DNA of 64,000 bases from Panax quinquefolius (lineage: Eukaryota > Streptophyta > Magnoliopsida > Apiales > Araliaceae): NCBI GenBank assembly GCA_020205615.1, contig CM035170.1:28925568-28989567 (forward strand). The letters are read 5' to 3'. Below, piece by piece: positions 32,092-45,500 of the stretch (the first letter of the stretch is position 1; each line of letters opens with the position of its first letter). The translations under genes were made by a program, and so were the position numbers. A model generated the notes under the pieces. That model was not told the DNA's origin. It made no database searches and saw only the letters and a program-made list of their open reading frames with translations.

Positions 32092-34056
32092 GATTATATA
32101 TACTTGGTTAGGATGATAGAATAATGGAATGAATCCATTTTTGAAAGGATTAAAAATCTCAAGTAACGAAGTTATGGAGAAATTTACGAGATTAGACGAT
32201 AAATGTCGAAATCGTGAAATTCTCGGAATGAAAGTCAAAAGTCGTCGTTTAACTCAGAAACCTTAGTTTTCGATGGCCTATAGTATAACTTTTCATTTGA
32301 GATTTGCAGACTCAAGAATGGTCGAATTTTGAATTAAAATGAAGAAACGAGCTATGAACGTTCACAAACGTTTAACGAACGCGTAATAAGGAACTTAAAC
32401 TGTCCATTCAGTGTTAACAGATTCGAAAACGTAAGTTATCCTAATGAAATCATAGTATACGAGATATATGAGTTAACGGCTTTTGAACGAGCCAATTCTG
32501 ACTTATAACGATTAAGTTACGAGCCCGAAAAGGATTGGAATTTGAAAACTTAAAAAAAATTCAAAGGCTAAGGGCCGGCACCGCAGTGCCGCCCAAGCTT
32601 ATAAAGTTTGCACCGCAGCGCCATCTCTGAATCCCATACACTTCCAAGTCGAGCCGTAGTGCAGATTATACTAAAGAGTTTGGTGTCGCAACGTTGAAGA
32701 ATCAATTCCATACATTGCTAACTCATGCCGTATCATGGATCATATTTTAGGAAGTCGCCCCACATGGCGCAAGACTAAATAAGAGACAGTGAAGAATAGT
32801 AATGAATGTAAAGGAAGGGAAGTTGATTGAAGGTGAATTATTACCTTAATTAACTTAAAGTAACATCATTAAGGATGATTCAAACCTTACGTTTAGCAAT
32901 TTAAAAGTCAACGAAAGGTTATTCGAATGTAAAAACACAAAGTAATATGATAAACTATAACGAACATTAACTAAACTAGTGAATGTTTATTAATCAAATG
33001 AATGATTAGACTGTGAAGAAGGGAAAGATAGGTTAATGACAGTATTTGTTGATTGTTTATAATCTAATGTGGTATGTTATGTAATCAAGTATTGTAGAAT
33101 CTATAAAGACACAAACGAGAAGTGAATTAACTGTAGAGGACGTTGAAGGAAAGTGTTCTAAACCCTTGTCTATGTTCCTTTTGGACAAACATTATGATTC
33201 ATGTATTTTACGCATGAATTGATGTACCAATAAGTCGAAGCCAATTCCTTCGGCTAGAATTAATGTGTTTTGTGTATTTTATTATAATCTATCAAAATAT
33301 TATCAATGTTGTTATCTTATGCCAACTATTTTGGTATGGATTTCAAAGAAAGACTGAGTATGAATAAACAAATGTTTTGTCGTTAATCGATAGGCACGTG
33401 AGGTTACCAAAACTTAAACGTAGATACATTTAATGAAGTAGTGTTGTACAACATAGAGTACTATAGGCTGATCACATAGACGTGCTCGTAAGAAATTTCG
33501 AACTTACGGACTTGGAGTCGGGTTGTCCTTTTCAAAGAAAGAACTAAATTCTCATGGTCTTGTATCAAAAACAATGTTTAACGTATGTTGTGCATTGTTA
33601 AACATTTTTAAGATAAGAGAAGTGCAATTTTGAATTATCTATACTACTTCATAATTATTGATTCAATTATAGAAGATATATGTATTCATATGATTCAAAC
33701 ATATTGCTTAAATGAAATTGTTATACTTGTTGAGCTAGTTATGCTCACCCTTGCTTTAACCATATAAATGCAGCTAAGAATGAATGGACCGAAGGATCCA
33801 GTAAGGATAAAGGAAAGTGTAAGGCAGACAAATAGTTGTCTTTGTAATAGCATAGTATGAATTTTGTATTTATTTGATACTATGACAAGAACAGATGTAA
33901 TGGTTACAAAGAACTTGGGAAGGGAAATATTATTTTGTAATATAAAGAAGACATGTTCACTCTTTTGAGGTGTTTTAATTGAATGTATGTGTGAACTATA
34001 GCACCGTGTAGCACCATCTATCGGGTTGGAAGATACCCGGATTTGGAGGCGTCACA
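32092..34056 (+). mobile_element. plus-strand gypsy LTR, 3' part
   Basis: Continues the LTR broken at 19366 and ends GGAGGCGTCACA at 34056. The box ATGCTCACCCTTGCT...AATGCAG lies at 33741-33773, 283 bp before the end. A GC-rich stretch with two CACCGCAG(T/C)GCC motifs occurs at 32580-32625. It is followed directly by pol of element G3 on the opposite strand, so it inserted in or recombined with G3. No TATA or gene otherwise. Confidence 0.75.
33741..33773 (+). promoter_or_regulatory. conserved LTR box with acceptor-like end
   Basis: ATGCTCACCCTTGCT then AAATGCAG|CT. CTCAC fits a plant branch point and CAG an acceptor. The same box is at 7285, 14157 and, on the minus strand, near 36096, 42813 and 50464. 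Confidence 0.5.
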
Positions 34057-35270
34057 ATATATCTCACATTTTTCTCCATACAAATAATGTCTTAATATCT
34101 TCAACGCAAAAACTATTGTCGCTAACTCCAAGTCATGGGTTGGGTATCATTTTTTGTAATCCTTCAATTATCATGACGCATACGCGATGACCTTACCATG
34201 TTGCATTAGCACACAGTCAAGACCTCTATACGATGTATCACTATATACTACAAAATCTCTCATATCATCTGGTAATGATAATACCGAAGCCTCACTCAAT
34301 CTCTTCTTTAATTCTCTAAAACTTTCCTCGCACTTTTCTGTTCAAACAAATTTCACTGTCTTCCTCATTATATTGGATAACGGGGTTGCTATGTTAGAAA
34401 AATCTTGGATAACTCTTTGATAGTACCCGATTAATCCTAAAAACCTTCTCACCTCTATTGGTGTCTCCGGTTGTTCCCAATTACTCGCCTCTACTTTTGC
34501 AGGGTCTATCAAAATCCTATTCTTGTCTATAACATATCCTAAAAATTGAACATTCTCCATCTAAAATTCACACTTCAAAATTTTCGAGTACATCTTCTCC
34601 CTCCTTAGCGCTTCTAGTACCATCTTCAAATGTTAAGCGTGCTCTTCCTAGGTTTTTGAATAAATTAGAATGTCGTCAATGAAAACTACCACGAAGTTAT
34701 CTAAGTATGGTTTAAAAACTCAGTTCATCAAATCCATAAATGTTACTGGAGCGTTGGTCAACTCGAATGACATCACCAGAAATTTTTAGTGCCTGTATCG
34801 AGTTCGGAATGTCGTCTTTCCGTATATCTTCCTTTTGTACCTTCAACAGATGATATCTCATTCATAGATCTATCTTTGAAAAACATTTCGCTCCTTTTAA
34901 TTGATCGAAAAGGTCGTCAATCCTCGAAAAGGTCTTAAATCCTCCGAAAGGGATATCTATTCTTAATCGTCACTCTGTTCAACTCTCGATAGTCGATACA
35001 TAACCTCATCGATCCTTCCTTCTTCTTGATAATAACCCTTATCTTGTAATTCTTGCAGTTGTATCATTAATTCTTTCATTTCTATCGGCGTTATACGATA
35101 TAGATCTTTCAAAATTAGTGCAGTTCCCGGTGCTAAGTCTATTATGAATTAGATTTCTCTGTCTGGCGGAAGGCTAGGCAGATCGTCTGGAAACACATCT
35201 TGAAAATCTCTTACTACAGATATGTCTTTCATTCCTACTCCTTTTCTCTTAGTAACTACGATATAGGCTA
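34057..35270 (-). pseudogene. gypsy RT remnant (element G3)
   Basis: Reverse transcriptase of the G1-like element G3. The RT start is near 35200 (D-L-P-S-L-P-P-D-R-E-I). An open piece 34560-34342 has F-L-G-Y-V-I and RRFLGLIGYYQRVIQDFSNI. The start of RNase H follows (V-Y-S-D-T-S near 34240, where the family has S-D-A-S), then H-G-K-V-I-A-Y-A-S near 34190. It is cut at 34057 by the plus-strand LTR. Stops and frameshifts are scattered. The rest of pol and the 3' LTR of G3 are not seen in this window. Confidence 0.85.
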
Positions 35271-35283
35271 GATAACCTCTACA

Positions 35284-35819
35284 TCATTTCCTTAATAACT
35301 TCTTGGCATGCATCATCGTAAGACAACATAATTGCCTAAGCGATGAGCTACCATAAAACACTACCTTAGACCGGTTTGGAGTCTGAAGGTTCACACATTT
35401 ATTCTGACAGTCGATTATTGCAGCATGGCTGGATAACCAATCCATTCCTAATATTACATCAAACTCTCCCAATCTTATTGGAATCAAATCTATGCTTAGT
35501 TCATGACCTTTAATGTTTACATAACAATTTTGGTAAAATAACTCTACGGGAATTATTTCCTTATTCGCAATCTCTATATTCAAAGAATTTTCTAATTGTT
35601 CTTGGGGTAAGTTTAATCATTTAGTGAATTCTTCATATACAAAGGAGCAGGTAGCACCCAAATAAAATAATACATAGTCATTTATATTATTGACTGGGAT
35701 AATACCTGACCCTGCGTCTTTCACCAATATGGCATCTTAGATTGTCATGTTAAAGGTTCTAGCGGTTGATAGGTTGGGTTGCACTGGTCCGCAAATCATG
35801 AGCTTGATGCCTCCTCCTT
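35284..35819 (-). pseudogene. gypsy protease remnant (G3)
   Basis: Retropepsin-like domain. 35583-35284 is open and has D-V-I-L-G-M-D-W-L-S-S-H-A-A-I-I-D-C, typical of the plant gypsy protease. Upstream, near 35650-35680, the active site reads V-L-F-Y-L-G-A-T-C-S-F where relatives have F-D-S-G-A-T, so the catalytic Asp is Tyr. The Gag-protease linker reads S-T-A-R-T-F-N-M-T near 35760. The outer LARD-like element interrupts it at 35820. Confidence 0.82.
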
Positions 35820-36562
35820 TGTGACGGCCCCGAATCCGAGGTTCCGGATCACCGCGGATCCGGTTCGATCATTCTAACACTATTACTATATTTACGGAAG
35901 ATATAAACATAAATTGTTTATACAAAAAACTTACACATAATCCCCAAGGTCGAGTAACATTAACTTATACACAATTCATAACTTACTTGACTTACAATAA
36001 CATTAATACCATACAATACAAATCTAATTGCACACATTAACTTTACGCTGGAACTGTCTTTAACCTTTCCTTGTATCCGAAGCATTCACATTAATCTGCA
36101 ATGTTTTATCATGATATAGCAAGGGTGAGCATAAGGATTGCCCAACAAGTTTAAGTTCAATAATATAACGATATATCATGATTGAAAGAGTCTGAATAAT
36201 AAGCTGGCTATAATTCAACAATATAATTGTGAACTAGCAGGAACAAACTTTTGACTGAACAAGTATTGAACATGAACAAATATATCTGAACCAACTGGTA
36301 ATGAAGGTGATCAGCCATTCATACCTGACTTATACATGCAATATGTATAGAGTACAATTCATGGCAACTAGCAATGATTAACCATAAGTTTATCCGAATG
36401 AAACAACTCTTAGTAGAGTTAAGTAAAAACAACTCTTCGTGGTGCATCTTTCCAGCCCAATTAATTTAATGTTCTGATCAATTGTTTGATGATTTTATGG
36501 TTGCAGTCTATAGTACTTATGTCAAGGAACACATTTATAGTATGATTTCAAATTCGAGTACA
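35820..36562 (-). repeat. outer element 3' LTR, distal piece with deletions
   Basis: Starts TGTGACGGCCCCGAATCCG (plus strand). It matches 50189-50800, then jumps at about 36430 to the equivalent of 52170-52305. So about 1.37 kb is missing internally, and a further 0.58 kb is lost where the inner element begins. Confidence 0.85.
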
Positions 36563-37479
36563 CGAATCCAGGTCCCAAATCACCTCGGATCCGATTCGAT
36601 CATTCTATACAACTATTACTATTTGCGGAAGATATAAACATAAATTATTTATACATTAAACTTACACATAATCCCCAAGGTCGAGTAACCTTAACTTAAT
36701 ACACATTTCATAACTTATCTAACATATAAAAACATTAATATCATACAATACAAATCTAACTGCACGCGTCTACTAAAGCTGGAACTGTCTTGGACCTTTC
36801 CTTGTATCCCATATATTCAGCTCTTAATAATCGCAATGTTTTATCATGATATAGCGAGGGTGAGCATAAGGATTGCTCAAACAAGTTTAAATTCAACAAT
36901 ATAACGATATATCATGATTGAAATGATTTGAATAATTGGCTGGCTATAATTCAACAATATAATTGTGAACTAGCATGAACAAATTTATGACTGAACAAGT
37001 ATTATACATGAACAAATATATCTGAAACCAACTGGTAATGAAGGTGATTAGCCTTTCATACCTGACTTATACATGTAATATGTACAGAGTACAAATATAC
37101 ATGGCAATCAGCAATGATTAACCATAAGCTTATCCGAATGAAACACTCTTAGTAGAGTTAAGTAAAAATAAACTTGCATTTAAGCAGATTTGATTCATCG
37201 CTAACGCAATTTATAATGCTTTATCAGAAGACCTAATATTAGTAATATAGATCTCAATATTAGAATAATATCATCACAATATAATACTATATATATATAT
37301 ATATACATAGAATAACCTAAATAACTATAACACATAACACATATACCTATACTATATACATAACACACATAAGACTCAGTATCAAGTAAAACTATTGCAG
37401 TCTAAGTTGAACCCGACACAAAACTGACATCCCAACGGTCTAGTCGGATAATATTTCGAGTTTAAGTTCAATTAAACTC

Positions 37480-38270
37480 TGCCTAACACTTAACAATTAT
37501 CTAAGATAATTTTAATAACAGTCAAAATAATTTTCATAGACTTATAATAATTTTCAGATAATTATTACCATTTATCGAGTATTTTCAATCATTAGAAATG
37601 TATTTAAATGAATTAAATACCACAATATTCCTTTATCATTAATATTTATTTATTATCAAATATTAATGAAATACATATCATAATATTATAATATATTTAT
37701 AATATTACAAAGTATATTTTAATACTTTAAAATCATATTTATATGATTTTTAAACACTTAAATCCATTATCCGATAATTTCTTTTAATATTAAAATATTA
37801 ATATTTTCATGACAAAATATCAAAAGTTATATTTTATAACTTAAAATATTTTTATAATACTTAAATCATTTTTATATGATTTATAAATCATTTATTCTAT
37901 TTTTCCATAATTTATTTAATATATTTATTAAATAAACTAATTATCATTAATATTGATTAATTAATGAATTTCATCACAAAATATTAAAAGTTACTAAAAA
38001 TAACTTAAAATATTTTATTATACCATAATATTATTTTTCATGATTTTTCATGTATTTAAATCATTTTTAAATCATTTATTTAATATTATAATTAAATAAA
38101 TTAAATACCATTTATATTCCAAAAATATTAAATATTTATGAAATATACACTAAATAATTAAAAACTATTTTTAGAATTTAAAATAATTTTTGAGAATTTT
38201 TCTAAGTATTTTTAATAATTAAAATCTATTTAATTGATTTATTAATTAAATTAATAATTTCGATAATTAA
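37480..38270. repeat. AT-rich block in inner 3' LTR
   Basis: Counterpart of the AT-rich block at 12020-12915 in L2, with the same ATTAATATT and TATTTAAAT phrases in the other orientation. Confidence 0.7.
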
Positions 38271-39712
38271 GTGTCGCTAAAAGGTACTATAGGTGATGAA
38301 TCCGTCGCTAATGGTGTTCTTGGGAACATTCTTCATCAAACCCGTAGAAACTTTAATGTCGACACCCAGGAGCTTGGTTTAACCACAATTTAAACTATAT
38401 TCGTGTTGAGTTCTGGGTCTTTTTAAACCTTGATCGTGTAATCGGTATGTAATAATACAAGTTTTAATCATCATATGAGTCATAACAGAACATATCATAA
38501 CGATCTGGGCGTCCAAAACTCTTGTGAGGCATGTTCTTCATTTTCTGGGTTACCCAGAAATAAAGAACAGCCAAGGTACATACTTTGCATCTTTAAATCA
38601 TACCATACTGGACTTGTTTTGTGTAATATATTGGCTCAAAGTTGTAGACCATATGACAGGGTATAACGACATAAAATCAGAACATCATAACAACACTGAA
38701 TCTAAGAGATTAAAGTCAAGGTCAACAAGGGGTCAAGAAGCGGGTCTTGAAGATCCGGGTTTTCTTAGAATCTTCATCAGTCATATCTGATCGGCTGTGT
38801 AGTTTGACCATCATTAACTACGAATCAGTTAAGGATCTGAGTAATATAAGGGCATATACGTGTAGTCCATATATCCATCTACAACGTCAAACTAACATCT
38901 TTTCATAAACCCTTGCTAGAAGCAAGATCAAGACCCTGCAAATCGTTGTGAGACAGTTTCTGGGTAAATCTGGGTTACCCCGAACAGTTGGTCAATGCGG
39001 GTCAACGACCTTTGATCCTTCATAACTTATGATCTAGACATGATCTAGCCTTGCTTCAAGTACAGGATCAAAGACAATACAACATACTACAAGTTAAACA
39101 CTTAAAACAACCCAAATCATTAACATTGAAAGATCTAAGGACTCTGACATTCGACTGTCAAGCCATATTTTTCCATTTTTCCAGATTTCTGAAAATGATT
39201 GATTCGTGCATCTAAGTGTTATAGATCCATGATCTATCAACCCAGATCACTCAAAGACACCCTCTAACACATTTCTAACCAACCAACAACAACATTAAAC
39301 ACAAATTCAAAAATTTTGAAATTTAGGGTTCTTATACCTTTTGAGCTTTGATCCATGAATCTGACTTTGATGATCTGTTATATGCAAGCTAAAGTATGAT
39401 CTTAGCTTAATTTATCTCACTTTCTCACTCTATATTCCCGAATTTCTAGAGAGAGAAGGTCTTGTATGGGTTTGTAAACTAAAAAGTGAGTATTATTTCT
39501 CTTTCTAATCTTTATAATATATTGATTCATTATTATATGGTTGCTAGATGGTGAGATTGAGATATATGCACATGCTAGGGCTATATTTTTTTGGTGAGCA
39601 ACTCACCTAAAAGTCAAGATTTACTACACACTAACCATTAAATAATGCAACAAAGGGCATTCTAGTCTTTTTTTTATTTTAATTTTAATGGCATTTTGAC
39701 ATATTGCCAAAC

Positions 39713-40400
39713 TTAGGGTTTAGGGTTTAGGGGTTTAGGGTTTTGGAAAATTTAGGGTTTAGGGTTTGGAAAATTTAGGTTTTGCAAATTTAATTTCTAA
39801 AATTTCCAATTTAGGTTTTCAAAAATAGAAAATTAATATTTCTAAATTATAATTAGAATTTTCTAATTATATTAAAATTTCTTAATCATAATTTAAATCT
39901 TACTAATTAGGATTAGTATTTCCTAATTAAAATTGCTAATTAAGCAATTAGGGTCAAAATGGTCATTAGGGGTTTATAAACCACTAATTAGGGTTTCTAA
40001 TAGAAAATTAATTTTCTAAATTAGAAATTAAATTTTGTAATTAGATTAGGGTTTTCTAATTACTTAACTTGAAAATTAGAATTAATATATATCTAATTAA
40101 CATTAAAATTATTAAATTAACACTTAGGTTTTTCCCTAATTATAAATTAGGGTTTTTAATCCAAAAATTAGGGTTTCTAAATTTGAAATTAGGGTTTTGC
40201 TAATTATTGGGTTTTAAATCTTTACCTAATTTTCCTAATTAATTATAACTTGATAACGTTAAACCTTATACATAGCATTAAGTTCCTAAATTAGGGTTTC
40301 ATACACCGAATTAGGGTTTGATTTCCGGGGGCGAAATTAGGGTTTCGAGAGGTAGGTTTAGGGTTTCTTGTTAATCGCTAGGGTTTTTTAACCTAACGTT
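39713..40400 (-). repeat. telo-box cluster in inner 3' LTR
   Basis: Dense run of TTTAGGGTTTAGGGG at 39713-39770, then scattered TTAGGGTTT copies to about 40400 (plus-strand reading). In element sense these are AAACCCTAA, the same orientation as in L2. Confidence 0.85.
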
Positions 40401-40685
40401 GGCGTTTTAATATATACTTAGGGTTTGTTACGAGATATCGTTTATCGGTCAACCCTTGACCCTTAACCACATTGTATAAGTATAATACATAACACACAGA
40501 ACATATTCACGTATTCCTTAATCTGAATAATTCACTAAATCCTTCACGTAATTTTGAAATCCTCAAAATTTCTATCTTAAAAATATTAAACGCATACACT
40601 TATTTTTTATATCTAGGTTCTAATTTTGAACCTTAAATCAATTAATAAAAATTTTAAAAATATTCAAAATTCTCGGGTTGTCACA

Positions 40686-42537
40686 TTCACCCTTCTTCTA
40701 AAAATTTCATCCCCGAAATTTACCTTACACACTTACACTTACACCATTCATCATACACCATTCACACACATCATCATCATGCTACCCAATACACCACTCA
40801 CAAGAGTAAAAGTTTTCAAATTGTCTTTGAGGGGTCATATAGACCATGAACACTTAGTTTTAACGGTTTTGATCATCTGCAAAACAATTCTTACTTGGTA
40901 TGTTTCAATCACAAGAAGGTAAACTACAGTTGTTTTAGTACTTTAGGTGATCGAATTTATCGTGATTTTAATCATGCATAACATTATTAATTATGTATAG
41001 CGAATATTTACGCTACTTGATTGGATTATTTATCCAAACAAACATAGATCACCTCGGTCTTATCATAGGATTCCGTACCAAAGCAATTTGGTTAGGAAAT
41101 TTCTTTCAATGAACACTTAGAGTTTTCATAAACTTTAGTCTAATTTGAATCGAATAGCATAGACTCATATCAATAATTCAATTCAATCGAATTATTTAAG
41201 TGTAGCCAAACCAGGTTGGCAAATTAAAATTTTGAAAATATTTTTGAGAATGGCGCCGTGATGTCGTCTTTGTATTAATGATCCATTTGAGGATGCCGTC
41301 ATTGTATGACTTTGTCATAACACATCATACAATAGTGGAACAACGATTTTAGATCAAATTCACACTAAGTATTCTGTATTTACAACTCCATCAAATTTTT
41401 ATCATCTCTGCACCAGGTTACATGGTACATGAGTGATAAATAAAATAAATTTTGATATTTCAAATCATTTGCGTCTAGCTGAAATAAGTAGCATAAACTA
41501 TACTTTAAACCATTTCAAAAATGATTACGAGTCTACATATTTTTTTTTAAAAAAAGCACATAGTGCGTATTTAGCTTGATGTCAATCATTTCGAAGTCTA
41601 GCATAGCTAGGAGTTTTGGAAAACTTATGTCTCCACTAATAATCATTTGCTTAACAATCTATCTATTCTATTATCCTTAATACTCCATTTACACACAACT
41701 ATACCGAGTTAAGTAAAACCACACTTATGAGTCCATAAATTGCCACAATCATATGAGTTTAAGAACTTTTCTGAGCAGGACCTTTGGCGTCCATTATTTG
41801 AGGGGTTCATAAACATTTCATATAACTATGAATCAAGTATGTCACATAAGTATGAGTTTTAAGAACTCGTACTTAACTTATATCCTCCACTACTATGACC
41901 TATCTATACATTATACACATGAGAAAGGAATCACCCTCTTAACATGCATATATCAAATAGCGTGACAAACATTTCAATGATTATCATTTCCAGAAACTAA
42001 GTGGTTTTTACACCATGTACAATTCAGCTCCCATACGAAGAATTATCAACTCAAATTAATTGACACGAGTCCTCAATTGAATCCCCACCTACCATTAACC
42101 CCTTTTCAATCTGAATTTCATTTAACTCGTATTCATAATCCTTTTTCGAATTTGTACCAATTCATAGTACAATGACACACACAATCAATCTTGTTGTAAA
42201 CTTTTCAATCATCAGATTGATTCTTATCCTGCTTATCACTTTATCGAGATCACGGGTGATCTTATCGTATATATTAAGATTTATTTCTATATCTTGATCG
42301 TTTTGTTTTACGATCTCCTATCACAGTACTTTTAGTCTTTAAGACTTTATTTATTCACCATTCTTTGTTCAACTTTATTATCGAGTTAGGGAACTCTGTA
42401 TCTTTAACTTCCGAGATTCGTCTTTGAATCTTACCGACCAACTAACTCTATTTAATTTAGTACTTATCCTAATCACTGCGATTATTGGTCTCAGGTATTC
42501 CTACCTAAGCTTCATAACCAACAGCTCTGATACCAAC
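40686..42537 (-). other. inner element interior, non-coding
   Basis: 1852 bp with no supported gene. In element sense it begins with a primer-binding site and ends with a purine-rich run (AGAAGAAGGGTGAA) before the LTR. The text before it, GACGAAATTT or similar, equals the very end of gypsy pol (compare 3690-3713). So the interior was made by deleting everything between the leader and the last bases of pol. It is homologous to 48396-50188. Confidence 0.8.
42524..42535 (-). other. primer-binding site (inner element)
   Basis: In element sense TGGTATCAGAGC, 2 bp after the LTR end. Exact match to the plant initiator-Met site. Confidence 0.9.
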
Positions 42538-45500
42538 TGTGACGGCCTCGAATCCAGGTCCCAAATCACATCGGATCTGGTTCGATCATTCTATACAACT
42601 ATTACTATTTGCGGAAGATATAAACATAAATTGTTTATACATTAAACTTACACATAATCCCCAAGGTCGAGTAACCTTAACTTAATACACATTTCATAAC
42701 TTATCTAACATATAACAACATTAATATCATACAATACAAATCTAACTGTACGCGTCTACTAAAGTTGGAACTGTCTTGGACCTTTCCTTGTATCCGGCGT
42801 ATTCGCCTTAATCTGCAATGTTTTATCATGATATAGCAAGGGTGAGCATAAGGATTGCCCAACAAGTTTAACTTCAACAATATAACGATATATCATGATT
42901 GAAATGATTTGAATAATTTGGTGGCTATAATTCAAAAATATAATTGTGAACTAGCGAGGAACAAATTTATGAGTGAACAAGTATTATACATGAACAAATA
43001 TATCTGAAACCAACTGGTAATGAAGGTGATCAGCCTTTCATACCTGACTTATACATGTAATATGTATAGAGTATAATTATACATGGCAATCAGCAATGAT
43101 TAACCATAAGCTTATCCGAATGAAACACTCTTAGTAGAGTTAAGTAAAAATAAACTTGCACAGGCCAATTTGATTACCGCAACGCAATTTATAACGCTTT
43201 ATCAGAAGACCTAATATTAGTAATATAGATCTCGATATTAGAATAATATCATCACAATATAATACTATATATATATATATATACATAGAATAACCTAAAC
43301 ACATAACACATAACCTATCGATCTATAACACACAAGACTCGGTATCAAGTCAAACTATTTTCAAAGTTACGAGTTGAACCGAGCACAAATCGACATCCGA
43401 CATTTGATACAGTCGGATAATTTTTCGAGTTTAAGTTCAATTAAACTCGCTTAACACTTAACAATTATCTCAGATAATTTTAATATCGATCGAAAATAAT
43501 TTTCATAGACTTATAATAATTTTTAGATAATTATTACCATTTATCATGTATTTTCAATCATTAGAAATGTATTTAAATGAATTAAATACCACATATTCTT
43601 TTATCATTAATATTTATTTATTATCAAATATTAATGAAATATATATCATAATATTATAATATATTTATAATATATACAAAGTATTTTAATACTTAAAATC
43701 ATATTTATATGATTTTTAAACACTTAAATCCATTATCCGATAATTACTTTTAATATTAAAATATTAATATTTTCATGAAAAAATATCAAAAGTTATATTT
43801 TATAACTTAAAATATTTTATAATACTTAAATCATTTTTATATGATTTATAAATCATTTATTCTATTTTTCCATAATTTATTTAATATATTTATTAAATAA
43901 ACTAATTATCATTAATATTGATTAATTAATGAATTTCATCACAAAATATTAAAAGTAACTAAAAATAACTTAAAATATTTTATTATACCATAATATTATT
44001 TTTCATGATTTTTCATGTATTTAAATCATTTTTAAATCATTTATTTAATATTATAATTAAATAAATTAAATACCATTTATATTCCAAAAATATTAAATAT
44101 TTATGAAATATACTCTAAATAATTAAAAACTATTTTTAGAATTTAAAATAATTTTTAGAATTTTTTAAGTATATTTTAATAATTAAAATCTATTTAATTC
44201 GATTTATTAATTAAATTAATAAAAAATAAAATTAAGTGTCGCTAAAGGGTTATAGGTGACTTAATCCGTCGCTAATGGAGTTCTTGGGCTATTCTTCAAC
44301 AAACCCAGAAACACATGTCAGACACCGATGAGCTTGGTTTGACCACAATTTAAACTATATTCGTGTTGAGTTCTGTTTTTTTTTTAAACCTTGATCGTGT
44401 AGTCGGTATGTAATAATACAAGTTTTAATCATCATATGAGTCATAACAGAACATATCATAACGATCTGGGCTTCCAAAACTCTTGTCAGGCCTGTTCTTC
44501 ATTTTCTGGGTTACCCAGAAATGAAGAACAGCCAAGGTACTTACTTTGCATCTTTAAATCATACCATACTGGACTTGTTTTGTGTAATATATTGGCTCAA
44601 AGTTGCATACCATATGACATGGTATAACGATATAAAATCAGAACATCATAACAACACCGAATCTAAGAGATTAAGGTCGGTCAAACAAGGGGTCAGTAAA
44701 CGGGTCTTGAAGATCTGGGTTTTCCCAGAATCTTCATCAGGTCATATGGTCAACGGTAGTTTGACCATCATTAACTACGAATCAGTAAAGGATCTCAGTA
44801 ATATAAGGGCATATACGTGTAGTCCATATATCCATCTACAACATCAAACTAACATCATGTCATAAACCCTTGCCAGAAGCAAGATCAAGACCCTGCAAAT
44901 CGTTGTTAAACGGTTTCTGGGTAAATCTGAGTTACCCAGAACAGTTGGTCAATGCGGGTCAACGACCTTTGATCCTTCATAACTTACGATCTAGACATGA
45001 TCTGGCCTTGCTTCAAGTACCAGATCAAAGAAAATACAACATACTACAAGGTAAACACATAAAACAACCCAAATCATTAACATAGAAAGATCTGAGGACT
45101 CTGACATTCGACTGTCAGGCCATATTTCTCCATTTTTCCAGACTTCTAAAAATGCTTGATTCGTGTATCTAAGTGTTATAGATCCATGATCTATCAACCC
45201 AGATCACTCAAAGACACCCTCTAACACATTTCTAACTAACCAACAACAACATTAAACATCAAATTCAAAAAATTTTCAAAATTTAGGATTCTTATACCTT
45301 TTGAGCTTTGATCCATGAATTTGACTTTGATGATCAGTTATATGCAAGCTAAAGTATGATCTTAGCTTAATTTATCTCACTTTCTCACTCTATATTCCCG
45401 AATTTCTAGAAAGAGAAGGTCTTGTATGGGTTTGTAAACTAAAGTGAGTATTATTTCTCTTTCTATCTTTATAATATATTCATTCATTGTATATGGCTGG

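Larger units (their letters stand above)
36563..40685 (-). repeat. inner element 3' LTR (4.1 kb)
   Basis: Matches 42538-46626 throughout. In element sense it starts TGTGACAACCCGAGAATTTT at 40685. The donor-like AAAAG|GTATAAG is kept (GT from 39337), but the acceptor-like TTGCAG is TTGCGA (near 36832). Confidence 0.92.

Noticed and set aside
36425..36440. LTR deletion as a product of splicing
   Set aside because: Deletion ends do not match the proposed donor or acceptor positions of the family.
38475..38790. Plus-strand reading frames starting MSHNRTYHN, nearly repeated at 44436-44865
   Set aside because: They lie antisense in two LTRs of one element, so likeness follows from LTR duplication. 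Frames end at different places and the third LTR (outer element) does not keep them.
39713..39770. Interstitial telomere
   Set aside because: TTTAGGG copies are irregular and occur at the same place in five LTRs, so they belong to the element.
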